Shown here: positions 25,957 through 35,499 of the stretch, piece by piece
Numbering within the stretch: position 1 is the first letter of the stretch
Layout: each line of letters starts with the position of its first letter
DNA from: Kiloniellaceae bacterium
Lineage (GTDB): Bacteria; Pseudomonadota; Alphaproteobacteria; Kiloniellales; J153
Length of the DNA stretch: 64,000 nucleotides
Direction: 5' to 3'
NCBI GenBank assembly: GCA_021776115.1
Contig: JAJFGN010000004.1
Coordinates: 157,945 to 221,944, forward strand
Notes under the pieces: generated by a model
The model's input: the letters and a program-made list of their open reading frames with translations, nothing else
What the model was told of the DNA's origin: nothing
Databases searched by the model: none
Translations under genes and position numbers: made by a program

Positions 25957-28611
25957 TCAAGAGTGTTTGCGGCACCAGAATTGGTACATCCCTATGAAGG
26001 TGTCGGGGTTCTTGGCTTCGTAGTCGGCCCAGGCGTTGAGGTCGGCGAGGGCCTCGGGGGCCGGGTGATGGGTTTGGAAATGGGCGATTACGGATGGATC
26101 CTCGAAATCGAAACCGATAAATGTGAGGCCCGCATTGGCGAGGGTATCGGCGATTTCGGGTAGGGAATAGCAGCGTTCCTGCACGTGAAACAGAAGATCG
26201 CGGCACCCGTTTAGGTCATAGAAATCGAGGATGCGCAGGGGGTGCGTGAAGGACGGTGCTGCTTCTTGGTCAAGCAGCCGCTGGCGGAAGGCGCGGATGT
26301 TGTCCGGGATTGGCTCGATGTCCTGCTGTTTTACCCTGTCTTGAATTGCCGTGACATGGCGGCGAGCAGCTTGGCTGTACAGTCCGAGCCGGAGGAAGCC
26401 CTTGGGGGCTAGGCACTCGGTCAGTGCCGCCAGTCCGGCTGCCGGATCGGCCATGTGATGGAGCACGCCGACACATTCGATCACTGGAAATTCGCGCGCG
26501 AGACTAGGTAGATCAAGGATGTCGGTCTGCATGAAGCGGATATTTTGGACGTTGCATTTCCGTGCCATACGCATCGCATAGGCAAGGCTGGCGCGGCTAA
26601 GATCCACTGCAAGTACATTGACGTCACGATTGACGCAGGCGAACTGGATTGGTTGTTGTCCGGTGCCACAGCCGGCGATGAGCACATCCGTCAGGTCGGT
26701 ATGAGGATCGAACTGCAAGGCAGGATTGATCAATGCCAGGCGCCGTGTCAGTGAGACGGGTGGTTCGTACCGGAGGGAAAGCCAGCGTGGATAAGGGTTC
26801 GACTCATACTGCGCCTGGACGGCGCGGGACGTGGCGTCGGCCACGGCGCCCAGTGCCGGGATATCGGCACGCATGACGTCTTCGGCGGCGGGTTCGAATA
26901 CAGTCAATTCAAGCAGTGAACCCCACCAGGGGTCACCGGCTGCTGGCGTCGTATGGGTAAGCCACGGCACGGTGGCGAGGGGGTGATACATGGCGAATGC
27001 GAGCAGGTCGGGCGTCGGAGCGCTGGAGTCCTCTGTCGTCTGCAAGAGCTGTTTGTGGAGCGCCGCAACAGTGGACCGCTCATCATCGCCAATAGCGAAG
27101 ACATAGCCGTTGTTGTGACTTTGACAAGCCAATGCGGCCATGAGGCGTAAGGCCCCCGGTCCCGGTTCGGCTGAACTCGTCGTGGCGAATAACAAGTGCC
27201 GGCGGCACCGAGTGAGAAAGTGCTCTAATGCTGGGTCGACATTAACCGTGCGTTCGAGCAGGGCCAAGACCAAGGGGTCATGGGCAAACGCGGTGAAGTC
27301 CGGGGTTTCGTCGTCAGAATCAGCGGGCACCAAATTCGGCCCATATTTGTGTAGGATGAGCGTTGCGGCGATGCGGGCAAGGTCCTGGTCACGGGCACCG
27401 TGGCCCAGAAAGCAGGCCATGACCAGTTCGTAGAGGGTGGCGTCGAATGCCGTTGGCTCCAAGGGCCCGAGTGCCAGTGCAAGGCCCGCGATGACGCCTT
27501 CATGAGCACTATCGTTGGCGAGGGCGGCATGATAGTGGGTAATCGCCTCCCCAAGGCGGCCCTGTGCGCGCAAGGTATGGGCAAGGTTGCAGCGGACGTC
27601 GGGGAAACTGGGATCGGCTTGCAAGGCTTGTTCGTAGACGGCGGCCGCTTCTGCCGGCTGCCGCAGATCTCGATAGAGACTGCCCAAGTTATTCAGGAGC
27701 GCGGGGGATTGTGGATCGCAGGCGAGCGCATCACGATAAACTTCCAAGGCTTCACTGAGGCGCCCTTGGTTGTGCAGAAATGCGGCCAGACCAAGATAGG
27801 GCCGCAGGTCGCCGGCCGCATGTTCGCGGGCCTGGCGAAAATGGCGCTCCACCCGGTCCGGCGCGCTACGACTCTGCCAGAGCATCGCTATATTGTAATG
27901 TGCGTCCGCATATGTGGGATTGAGCGCCAGCGCTTGCTCAAGATGGCGCAGCGCTTCGTCGTCATTGCCGGTTGCGCGTAAAGCCACGGCCAAGTTGTTG
28001 TGGCCGTCAGCAAGACTGGGGTCGAGGGCCAGGGCTTTCTCATAACTGACGATGGCCGAGGCATTCTCCGCGCGGCCAAGTCTGATATCCGCCAATAGGC
28101 AGTGACCCATGGCGCAGCGGTCGTTCAAGGATAGGGCGCGCTCGAGCTGCTGGATTGCGCCGGTGTCTTGACCCAGTTGTTGTAGGACAACCGCAAGATT
28201 GTAAATCGCTTCGAAATAGCTGGGGTTGAGGGCTATGGCTTTACGGAAACAAGCCGCCGCTTCCCGAATGCGTTGCTGATCGCGGCGGATATTGCCCAGG
28301 TTGTAATGCAACTCCGGGGTCGGGGGGTGCAGTTTTATGGCTTGGGCCACATGGTCCGCGGCAGTGTCAAGTTCGCCTAGCTGGTGTAGCAACACGCCCA
28401 GCAGGTTCAACGCGTCGATATTGCGGGGGTCGTGGGCGAGAACCCACTCATAATGCTGGCGTGCCGCTTGGGCGTTGCCGCTTTGATGGTATTGCACGGC
28501 CAGATTTAGATGCTCAGCCGCTTCGGCGGCCAGGTTTGCCGGCGGCGGTGCGGCGGCCTGGTTGCCGCGTGCCTGACTCGCGGCGGCACGCCGTTGCCCT
28601 CGATTGCTCAT
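25957..28611 (-). CDS. TPR-repeat protein with C-terminal methyltransferase domain
   Basis: 884 aa from the ATG at 28611 (MSNRGQRR). About ten TPR repeats occupy residues 30-400 (repeated NLGxLxxxxGxxxEAxxxYxxALxxxP pattern). A middle region without a recognised domain follows, then a class I SAM-dependent methyltransferase domain at about 645-800: DVLIAGCGTGQQPIQFA, VLAVDLSRASLAYAM, and ECVGVLHHMADPAAGLA. This architecture is recurrent in proteobacteria and probably modifies a protein or small molecule bound by the TPR scaffold. The target is unknown. Confidence 0.9.
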   Translation of the reverse strand: MSNRGQRRAAASQARGNQAAAPPPANLAAEAAEHLNLAVQYHQSGNAQAARQHYEWVLAHDPRNIDALNLLGVLLHQLGELDTAADHVAQAIKLHPPTPELHYNLGNIRRDQQRIREAAACFRKAIALNPSYFEAIYNLAVVLQQLGQDTGAIQQLERALSLNDRCAMGHCLLADIRLGRAENASAIVSYEKALALDPSLADGHNNLAVALRATGNDDEALRHLEQALALNPTYADAHYNIAMLWQSRSAPDRVERHFRQAREHAAGDLRPYLGLAAFLHNQGRLSEALEVYRDALACDPQSPALLNNLGSLYRDLRQPAEAAAVYEQALQADPSFPDVRCNLAHTLRAQGRLGEAITHYHAALANDSAHEGVIAGLALALGPLEPTAFDATLYELVMACFLGHGARDQDLARIAATLILHKYGPNLVPADSDDETPDFTAFAHDPLVLALLERTVNVDPALEHFLTRCRRHLLFATTSSAEPGPGALRLMAALACQSHNNGYVFAIGDDERSTVAALHKQLLQTTEDSSAPTPDLLAFAMYHPLATVPWLTHTTPAAGDPWWGSLLELTVFEPAAEDVMRADIPALGAVADATSRAVQAQYESNPYPRWLSLRYEPPVSLTRRLALINPALQFDPHTDLTDVLIAGCGTGQQPIQFACVNRDVNVLAVDLSRASLAYAMRMARKCNVQNIRFMQTDILDLPSLAREFPVIECVGVLHHMADPAAGLAALTECLAPKGFLRLGLYSQAARRHVTAIQDRVKQQDIEPIPDNIRAFRQRLLDQEAAPSFTHPLRILDFYDLNGCRDLLFHVQERCYSLPEIADTLANAGLTFIGFDFEDPSVIAHFQTHHPAPEALADLNAWADYEAKNPDTFIGMYQFWCRKHS

Positions 28612-28959
28612 TCTCTCGGCGCACTCCCCTCGCTCGGCTCGCATTGTCACGCGAGAGCGAAAGGAATTCGTTAAAGTTACCAAGAAATGACGTTCTTGGG
28701 CGGGGCTGCCCGAGGCGCGTTTGGGCGTGAATGGGCCGATGGCAACCGCCTCGGCCGGGGGCGTCAGGCCGCGCTAATCCGGTATTCGGGCGCGCGGCAC
28801 TTTGAACACCTGTTCGGGGAACACCTGTTCGAGCTCTTCGTCGTCTAGCTCTTGCTGCGGAGCGGAGCTGAGTTCGGACACAGATGTAGGCTAGACTGTT
28901 AATACAAAACAAGTTTCATATGTTTTACCGAGTTATTTCATTCTCTTAGTTACAAACGA

Positions 28960-29049
28960 TGGCGGATGGGGTGGGATTCGAACCCACGAGACGCGTTAAC
29001 GCCTGCCGGTTTTCAAGACCGGTGCCTTCAACCGCTCGGCCACCCATCC
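28960..29049 (-). tRNA. tRNA-Ser (anticodon TGA)
   Basis: 90 nt on the minus strand including an encoded CCA. The acceptor GGATGGG pairs with CCCATCC; the anticodon stem-loop is CCGGTCTTGAAAACCGG with TGA; a long variable arm typical of serine (CAGGCGTTAACGCGTC) and the T loop GGTTCGAATCC are present. Confidence 0.97.
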
Positions 29050-29152
29050 AGGGGCGCCTATCTAGCGTGGCGCGCCGCATAGCGTCAACGCGGGCCAAAT
29101 AGTCCGTCGATCGCGATTGCCCCGACTCGCCGCATCGCCCTAGAACGCGCGC

Positions 29153-29974
29153 GTGACATTCGGTTTTGCCAAGATTTTCTGGTTATTGTTCAAGCCCGGC
29201 AATCTGCTGGTGTTCGGCTTCCTGGCTGGATACTTGGCGGAGTTCACGCCCTGGCGGCGGATTCGCCGTCTTGGCCGGATCGTCCTGGGAGCAACCCTCG
29301 GCGCCATTTTGGCCGTGGCCATCCTGCCCATCGGGTCTTGGCTGACCGGCCCCCTGGAAGACCGATTTGCCGCACCGGCAGGCTTGCCTGAGCGGGTTGA
29401 CGGCGTGATCGTCTTGGGCGGGGCCATTGACTTGCGTCGTTCGGTCGACCGTGGCACGGCGGAGCTCAACCAACACGCGGAGCGGATGATCGCGTTCGCC
29501 GATTTGGCGCGTCAGTATCCCAAGGCGCGCTTGATTTTCGCCGGCGGCTCCGGCTCCCTGTACGACCAGAAACACAAGGAGAGCGATTTCGCGCCCAGGC
29601 TCATGGCGGACCTGGGAATTGACCCAAGGCGCGTAGTATTCGAGCGCGAATCGCGCAACACTTATGAGAACGCGCTCTACACAAAACGCCTGATCGGACC
29701 GCGGCCTGACGAGACCTGGCTTCTGGTCACCTCGGCGTTTCACATGCCGCGCGCGGTCGGTGTCTTCCGCGCCGCCGGCTGGGACGTTATGCCGGTCCCG
29801 GTCGACTACCAGACCTCGGGTCCGGGGCAGGCTAGCCTCGGGTTCGATCTCACCGGGAGCTTACGGCTAATCGGCTTGGGACTGCATGAATGGGTCGGTT
29901 TGGCGGCGTACCGCGCCTTGGGGTGGACCGCCACATTTTATCCGGGGGCCAAGCCAGCGCCCGGAAGCAAGTGA
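29153..29974 (+). CDS. YdcF/ElyC family (DUF218) membrane protein
   Basis: 273 aa starting at a GTG. Two N-terminal transmembrane segments (IFWLLFKPGNLLVFGFLAGYLAEF and LGATLGAILAVAILPIGSWL) precede a DUF218 domain: DGVIVLGGAIDL, IFAGGSGS, ESRNTYENALY, LLVTSAFHMPRAVGVFRAAG. ElyC in E. coli supports peptidoglycan synthesis and undecaprenyl carrier metabolism. The next genes are all cell-wall enzymes, which fits such a role. Confidence 0.92.
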   Translation: MTFGFAKIFWLLFKPGNLLVFGFLAGYLAEFTPWRRIRRLGRIVLGATLGAILAVAILPIGSWLTGPLEDRFAAPAGLPERVDGVIVLGGAIDLRRSVDRGTAELNQHAERMIAFADLARQYPKARLIFAGGSGSLYDQKHKESDFAPRLMADLGIDPRRVVFERESRNTYENALYTKRLIGPRPDETWLLVTSAFHMPRAVGVFRAAGWDVMPVPVDYQTSGPGQASLGFDLTGSLRLIGLGLHEWVGLAAYRALGWTATFYPGAKPAPGSK

Positions 29975-30103
29975 CGGTGACATGCGGTTAATAAAACCTT
30001 GAGGGGCGATAGGCAAAATCGGACGCAAGTAGGGTGGCACTGGCGTTGCGTGTCAAATAGCTCCCGTGCCACATATCGCCCAGTTATCGAATAGAGTGCC
30101 CGA

Positions 30104-31339
30104 ATGCATCTTGTTGACCTCACCCGGCGTTGCGCCGCGTACCTAGTGACCGTCGTCGCGCTTATCGTCGCTGCGCCAGTTAGCGCCCAGACACCGGACT
30201 TCCAGGTCTGGCTGGAGGCGCTTAAAAGCGAGGCTCGCGGCGCCGGCATCTCCCAAGCCACGATCGATACTGCCTTAGCGGACGTTGAGCCGATCGAACG
30301 TGTGACGGAACTCGACCGCAAACAACCCGAGTTCACACAGACGTTCTGGGCCTATCTCGATAAGCGCGTCACCCCTGAAAGGGTCGCGCGCGCCCGCAGC
30401 CTACTCGCCACCCACAAGGACCTGCTGGCCCAGGTCGAGGCCCGCTATGGCGTTCAACCCAGGTTTCTGGTCTCGTTTTGGGGCCTGGAAAGTAATTTCG
30501 GCGACTACACCGGCGGCTTTTCCGTGATCCGCGCCCTGGTAACTCTGGCGTTCGACGAGCGGCGGGGGAAATTCTTCCGGGCCCAGGTTTTGGATGCGCT
30601 GCGCATAATCGACCAGGGGCACATTTCGGCCAAGGCCATGCAAGGCTCCTGGGCCGGCGCCATGGGCCAAGTCCAGTTCATCCCTTCGACTTTCGTGCGC
30701 CACGCCGTCGATTTCGATGGGGACGGACGCCGAGATCTTTGGAACAGCCTGCCCGACGTCTTTGCCTCGGCCGCGAACTATCTGCGCGCAATCGGCTGGC
30801 GCGGGGACGAAACCTGGGGCCGGGAGGTGCGGCTGCCCAAGGGATTCGATTTCGAGCTGGCCGACCTGCGCACACGCAAACCGATCGGCGCCTGGCAAGC
30901 CCTGGGCGTGCGCCGGCCCGACGGTAGCGATCTGCCCCGAGCCGACCTTGAGGCTTCTATCATCGTCCCAGCCGGCCACAAGGGACCAGCCTTCATAATT
31001 TACGGTAACTTCCATTCTATTATGCGTTGGAATCGCTCGATTCTTTATGCAATCGCCGTCGGTCACTTGGCGGACCGGATCGCCGGCCTGCCATCTCTGG
31101 CGACAGTGCGGCCAGCCTCGGAAAAGCCCTTGAGCCGATCGGACGTCGAGGCGATGCAAACAATGCTCGCGTCCTTGGGCCTCGATCCCGGTACACCCGA
31201 CGGGGTGGTTGGGGCCAAGACCCGCGCCGCCCTGAAAGTCTACCAGCGCAAGATCGGCGTAGCGCCGGACGGTTATCCCACTTACGAGATTTTGGATGCT
31301 TTGCGGCAATCCGCTTCCGCCGCTCCGCGCGGCGATTGA
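30104..31339 (+). CDS. Lytic murein transglycosylase B (MltB-like) with peptidoglycan-binding domain
   Basis: 411 aa. Signal peptide ending near VSAQ-TPDF, then the SLT_2 (MltB) catalytic domain with the catalytic Glu in SFWGLESNFGDYTGGFSVI and AMGQVQFIPSTF, and a C-terminal PG_binding_1 domain (SRSDVEAMQTMLASLGLDPGTPDGVVGAKTRAAL, about 340-400). It cuts glycan strands in the periplasm, giving 1,6-anhydromuropeptides. Confidence 0.94.
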   Translation: MHLVDLTRRCAAYLVTVVALIVAAPVSAQTPDFQVWLEALKSEARGAGISQATIDTALADVEPIERVTELDRKQPEFTQTFWAYLDKRVTPERVARARSLLATHKDLLAQVEARYGVQPRFLVSFWGLESNFGDYTGGFSVIRALVTLAFDERRGKFFRAQVLDALRIIDQGHISAKAMQGSWAGAMGQVQFIPSTFVRHAVDFDGDGRRDLWNSLPDVFASAANYLRAIGWRGDETWGREVRLPKGFDFELADLRTRKPIGAWQALGVRRPDGSDLPRADLEASIIVPAGHKGPAFIIYGNFHSIMRWNRSILYAIAVGHLADRIAGLPSLATVRPASEKPLSRSDVEAMQTMLASLGLDPGTPDGVVGAKTRAALKVYQRKIGVAPDGYPTYEILDALRQSASAAPRGD

Positions 31340-31428
31340 TCACACGAAACGATCACAGCCTTGTTCCTTGGAAACTCGTCGCGAAAATGGCAGTATTTGC
31401 GTCGACTCGGGCGGATATCTACAAGATC

Positions 31429-32409
31429 ATGAATCTTCCAAGCTTTAAGCACGCGGTGATTTGCGCGGCGTTGGCGTTCGGCCTTAACGCCTGCGCCCAA
31501 TTCGAGTCGAGCGATTCGAGCCGCGGGAGCGGCAGCCCGGTGTCGCGGAGCGCCAAGTCCGGGGCTCCGGCGGCGGGCGTCGCCGGCGGTACCTACAAGA
31601 TCGGTTCGCCTTACCAGATCGCCGGGACCTGGTATTACCCCAAGGAAGATCCCGACTACCGCGAGACCGGTATCGCCTCGTGGTACGGTCCCGGATTCAA
31701 CGGCAAGATCACGGCCAACGGCGAGGTCTACGACCAAGACGGCTTGACCGCGGCACACAGAACGCTGCCGATGCCATCGATCGTGCGGGTCACGAATCTC
31801 GATAACGGCCGCTCGATCAAGGTGCGAATCAACGATCGGGGGCCCTTTGCGCGTAGCCGCATCATCGATCTGACACGGCGGGGGGCCGAACTGCTTGGCT
31901 TTGTACGTGACGGCACGGCAAAGGTTTCAGTCGAAATCGTCGGCGATGAAACCCGCCGGGTCGCGTCGGCGGCTCTGACCGGCGACGCGGCGAAAGACGC
32001 CCCGGATGCCGTTCCGATGGTCGCGGTAACGGCGGAGACCTTACCGGGCAGCGTAACGCCGACCTTGGCCGACAACCCCTCCGCGAGCCAGACGGCGTTC
32101 GCGGTGCAGAACCGGAGCGTCCCGCGGTTGGGGCCTGTCGATACGTTTTCAACGGCGGCCTTAGGCCGGCCTGTTGGAACCAATGAAATTTTTGTCCAGG
32201 CGGGCGCATTCACGAATTTCAACAACGCGAACCGGCTGCGCGCGCAACTGTCGCAATTAGGTAATGTGCGCATAGCGAGCGCCCTCGTGGAGGACACCCA
32301 GTTTTTCCGCGTGCAGCTAGGACCGGTCCCCAATGTCGATTCCGCTGACCGCTTGCTGACACTTTTGCTTGCCAACGGTCACACAACCGCCACGGTTGTC
32401 GTGGATTGA
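31429..32409 (+). CDS. rlpA: RlpA-like septal lipoprotein with SPOR domain
   Basis: 326 aa from the ATG at 31429. Lipoprotein signal with lipobox LNAC (about residues 17-20). The double-psi beta-barrel RlpA domain includes ETGIASWYGPGFNGKITANGE, AAHRTLPMPSIVRVTNLDNGRSI and VRINDRGPF (catalytic region). A C-terminal SPOR domain (EIFVQAGAFTNFNNANRLRAQLS... FFRVQLGP, about 245-325) would bind denuded septal glycan. It cleaves naked glycan during division. Confidence 0.93.
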   Translation: MNLPSFKHAVICAALAFGLNACAQFESSDSSRGSGSPVSRSAKSGAPAAGVAGGTYKIGSPYQIAGTWYYPKEDPDYRETGIASWYGPGFNGKITANGEVYDQDGLTAAHRTLPMPSIVRVTNLDNGRSIKVRINDRGPFARSRIIDLTRRGAELLGFVRDGTAKVSVEIVGDETRRVASAALTGDAAKDAPDAVPMVAVTAETLPGSVTPTLADNPSASQTAFAVQNRSVPRLGPVDTFSTAALGRPVGTNEIFVQAGAFTNFNNANRLRAQLSQLGNVRIASALVEDTQFFRVQLGPVPNVDSADRLLTLLLANGHTTATVVVD

Positions 32410-32499
32410 GCATCCCAGCCGGCAAGCTGAGAATCCTCGATGCGCTAAAACCGCGGCGCATCTACACATGAACCTGATCGCCACGGACCCGCACCTGCC

Positions 32500-33648
32500 A
32501 TGAATCAGATATTCTTTCGACTTCCCGCCGTCGGTCTTTTCCTTGCCGCTCTTTGGCTCACCGGCGCGCCGCACCTCGCCAACGCTTTGGAAACCAAGGC
32601 GCGAGAAGCCTTGTTGATCGATTTGGAAACCGGCGCACCCTTGCTGGAAAAGGACGCCGACACACCAATGCCGCCAGCCTCCATGAGCAAGATCATGACT
32701 GTTTTCATGGTCTTCGAGAGGCTCAAGGACGGGCGGCTGTCGCTCGACGACGAGCTGCCGGTCAGCGAGAAAGCCTGGAAGATGGGCGGCTCTAAAATGT
32801 TCGTGAGAGTCAACACCAAGGTGCGGGTAGAGGACCTGCTGCGCGGCGTGATCGTGCAATCGGGCAACGACGCGTGCATCGTCTTGGCGGAAGGGCTCGC
32901 CGGTACCGAGGAAGCCTTCGCCGAAGCCATGACCCAACGGGCGCGCGAGATTGGCTTGACCAATAGCAATTTCGTCAATGCGACCGGATGGCCCGACCCG
33001 AACCAATGGATGACTCCGCGCGACCTGGCGACCCTGGCAACCCGGATAATCGAGATGTTTCCCGAGTATTATAGATATTTTTCCGAGACCGAGTTCACTT
33101 GGAGCGATATCCGGCAGTCGAACCGCAATCCCTTGCTCTTTAAATCGGTCGGCGCCGACGGCCTCAAGACCGGACATACGGAGGAGGCGGGCTACGGCCT
33201 TACCGCTTCGGCGGTGCAAGGGGACCGCCGCCTCGTCCTGGTCTTGAACGGTATGTCGAGCCAGCGCGAGCGGGCCGAGGAATCGACCCGAATCCTAGCC
33301 TGGGGCTTCCGTGAGTTCGAGAACTACTCACTGGTCAAGCAGGGAGAAGCCGTCGACGACGCGCTGGTTTGGCTTGGCGACAAGTCGAGCGTGCCCTTAG
33401 TCGCGCCCGATGGCTTGACAGTCACGCTTTCGCGCGCCGCGCGCAGCAAAATGAAGGTGAAGCTGGTTTACGATTCGCCTGTCCCGGCGCCGATAGAAGC
33501 TGGCCAGGTGATCGCGAAGCTGGTCGTGACCGCGCCCGACACCACGCCGGTCGAAATTCCGCTTCAAGCCGGTGAGGCGGTCGAGCGTCTGGGTATGTTC
33601 GGCCGCCTAACCGCAGCGGTCCAGTATCTTATTTTCGGAGCCTCGTGA
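32500..33648 (+). CDS. dacA: D-alanyl-D-alanine carboxypeptidase (PBP5/6, DacA-like)
   Basis: 382 aa. Signal peptide (AVGLFLAALWLTGAPHLANA). Penicillin-binding motifs: SxxK SMSK, SGN SGNDACIVLAEG, and KTG KTGHTEEAGYG. The C-terminal domain and amphipathic tail (GRLTAAVQYLIF) anchor it to the inner membrane. It trims pentapeptides in the periplasm. Its place after rlpA and before tmk is a familiar alphaproteobacterial order. Confidence 0.94.
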   Translation: MNQIFFRLPAVGLFLAALWLTGAPHLANALETKAREALLIDLETGAPLLEKDADTPMPPASMSKIMTVFMVFERLKDGRLSLDDELPVSEKAWKMGGSKMFVRVNTKVRVEDLLRGVIVQSGNDACIVLAEGLAGTEEAFAEAMTQRAREIGLTNSNFVNATGWPDPNQWMTPRDLATLATRIIEMFPEYYRYFSETEFTWSDIRQSNRNPLLFKSVGADGLKTGHTEEAGYGLTASAVQGDRRLVLVLNGMSSQRERAEESTRILAWGFREFENYSLVKQGEAVDDALVWLGDKSSVPLVAPDGLTVTLSRAARSKMKVKLVYDSPVPAPIEAGQVIAKLVVTAPDTTPVEIPLQAGEAVERLGMFGRLTAAVQYLIFGAS

Positions 33649-33699
33649 CGGCCCCAAGCGTCGTTTGACCGCGAGGAGCCGGCCCGGCACAGTGACGCC

Positions 33700-34338
33700 A
33701 TGGCGCGCGGTAAATTCATTACCCTGGAAGGCGGCGAGGGCGCGGGAAAATCGACTCAGATTTCCCTGCTGGCCGAGGCCCTGCGCGAGTCCGGGCTAAA
33801 GATTCATACAACGCGCGAACCTGGCGGCAGCCCGGGCGCCGAGGAAATCCGCAAGCTGCTGGTTATTGGCGAGGCGGGACGCTGGGACGCCATGAGCGAG
33901 GCGCTGTTGCATTTCGCCGCCCGCCGCGATCACGTCCAAAAAACGATTCTGCCCAAGCTCGATGCGGGCATTTGGGTTCTTTCCGATCGCTTCGCGGATT
34001 CGACCATGGCCTATCAGGGATACGCCCAAGGCTTGGGCCGCCCCGCGGTCGAGACTCTCTACAAGCTGACGCTCGGCGACTTCGCGCCCGACTTGACCTT
34101 GATTCTCGACCTGCCGGTGGAACTGGGCCTGGCGCGCGCGGCCTCGCGGCGCGACGGCGAGGATCGCTACGAGCGCTTGGGCGCGGCTTTCCATCAAAAA
34201 TTACGCGACGCCTTTCACGACCTCGCGAAACGCGCGCCCGAACGTTGCGTCCTCGTCGACGCCTCCGGCGACCTGGGGACGGTTCAGACTGCTTTGCGCG
34301 CCACCGTCGCCGAACGTTTGGGCGTGGCCCTATCATGA
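33700..34338 (+). CDS. tmk: Thymidylate kinase
   Basis: 212 aa. P-loop LEGGEGAGKST, DRX motif SDRFADSTMAYQGYAQGLG, and the ATP-lid region AASRRDGEDRYE with the LID arginines. It converts dTMP to dTDP. The stop overlaps the start of holB (ATGA). Confidence 0.96.
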   Translation: MARGKFITLEGGEGAGKSTQISLLAEALRESGLKIHTTREPGGSPGAEEIRKLLVIGEAGRWDAMSEALLHFAARRDHVQKTILPKLDAGIWVLSDRFADSTMAYQGYAQGLGRPAVETLYKLTLGDFAPDLTLILDLPVELGLARAASRRDGEDRYERLGAAFHQKLRDAFHDLAKRAPERCVLVDASGDLGTVQTALRATVAERLGVALS

Positions 34339-35456
34339 CCGGGCCGGAAAACGACGACGCCGGGCCGCCGGAGCCGCGCGCGAATCCAGAATTGCTCGAT
34401 CGCGAGGCGGCGGAGCAGACCCTGTTGCGGGCGTTTCGCTCCGGGCGCCTGCCGCACGCCTGGCTGTTGAGCGGTCCGCGCGGTATCGGCAAGGCGACGC
34501 TGGCCTACCGCTTCGCGCGTTTTGTCCTGGCTGAGCCCAAGCCGGCCGGGCAGGGGGCCGATCTATTCGGCGCGGCCCCAGCGGCGCCGGAGGGCCTCTA
34601 TCTGGAGCCTGAGAGCGAGGTTTTCCGCCGCGTTGCCGCCGGCAGCCATCCGGACTTGCGGTGCCTCGAAGTCGGCGTCGACCCACGCACCGGAAAGACG
34701 CGGCGGGAGATCCTGGTCGACGATGTCCGCAAGATCGGCCATTTCCTGCGCATGACCTCTAGCGAGGGCGGCTGGCGCGTGGTGATCGTCGATTCGATCG
34801 ATAACTTGAATCGGAATGCCGCCAACGCGCTGCTCAAGGTTTTGGAAGAACCGCCAGAGCAGGCCCTCCTGATGCTGGTCAGTCATGCTCCCGGCGGCCT
34901 GTTGGCGACCGTCCGCTCCCGCTGCTGCCACCTGCCCGTGGCGCCCCTGCAGGAGGCGACGGTCGCGCGCCTGATGGAACGCTTCGCACCAGACCTCTCG
35001 CCCGAAGATAGGGCCGCGCTGGTGCGCCTGGGCGAGGGCAGCATCGGCCGCGCCCTGGACCTTGCGGCCGGCGGCGGGTTGGAGCTCTACCGCGAGTTGC
35101 TGAGTGTCCTGGAGGATTTGCCCCGGCTGGACGTCGCCAAGACCCATGCCCTGGGTGATCGCTTGGCCAAAGGCAGCGACGAGACCGCATTTCGCACTGG
35201 CATGGAATTGTTGATCTGGTGGCTGGCCCGTTCGATCCGGGGCGCCGCGGAAGGCAAGCCACCACCCGAGGTCTTAGTGGGCGAGGGGGCGCTTGCCGCC
35301 CGTCTAGCGGTGGGCCCCGGACTTGCGCGATGGCTGCCGCTATGGGACAAAATCACCCGCTTGTTCACCCAGGCAGGCGCGGCCAACCTGGACCGCAAGC
35401 AGGTTGTCATCACGGCTCTTCTGGAACTCGAGGCGGCCACGGCCACACGGACGTGA
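34335..35456 (+). CDS. holB: DNA polymerase III subunit delta' (HolB)
   Basis: 373 aa from the ATG at 34335. AAA+ clamp-loader domain with the degenerate P-loop LSGPRGIGKATLAYRFA (about 45-61), VIVDSIDNLNRNAANALLKVLEEPPE (Walker B/sensor-1 region) and RSRCCHLPVAPL. Proline- and alanine-rich linkers precede domain III. As in other delta' subunits the Walker motif is modified. It is coupled to tmk, a common pairing. Confidence 0.95.
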   Translation: MTGPENDDAGPPEPRANPELLDREAAEQTLLRAFRSGRLPHAWLLSGPRGIGKATLAYRFARFVLAEPKPAGQGADLFGAAPAAPEGLYLEPESEVFRRVAAGSHPDLRCLEVGVDPRTGKTRREILVDDVRKIGHFLRMTSSEGGWRVVIVDSIDNLNRNAANALLKVLEEPPEQALLMLVSHAPGGLLATVRSRCCHLPVAPLQEATVARLMERFAPDLSPEDRAALVRLGEGSIGRALDLAAGGGLELYRELLSVLEDLPRLDVAKTHALGDRLAKGSDETAFRTGMELLIWWLARSIRGAAEGKPPPEVLVGEGALAARLAVGPGLARWLPLWDKITRLFTQAGAANLDRKQVVITALLELEAATATRT

Positions 35457-35499
35457 GCGAGGTGGCCAGCCATGTCTAAGGCTCATGCGAGGCATTCCG

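Noticed and set aside
28684..28959. Frames in the gap between the TPR gene and tRNA-Ser
   Set aside because: The minus-strand frame there is Arg/Ala-rich without motifs; I see nothing supported in this stretch.
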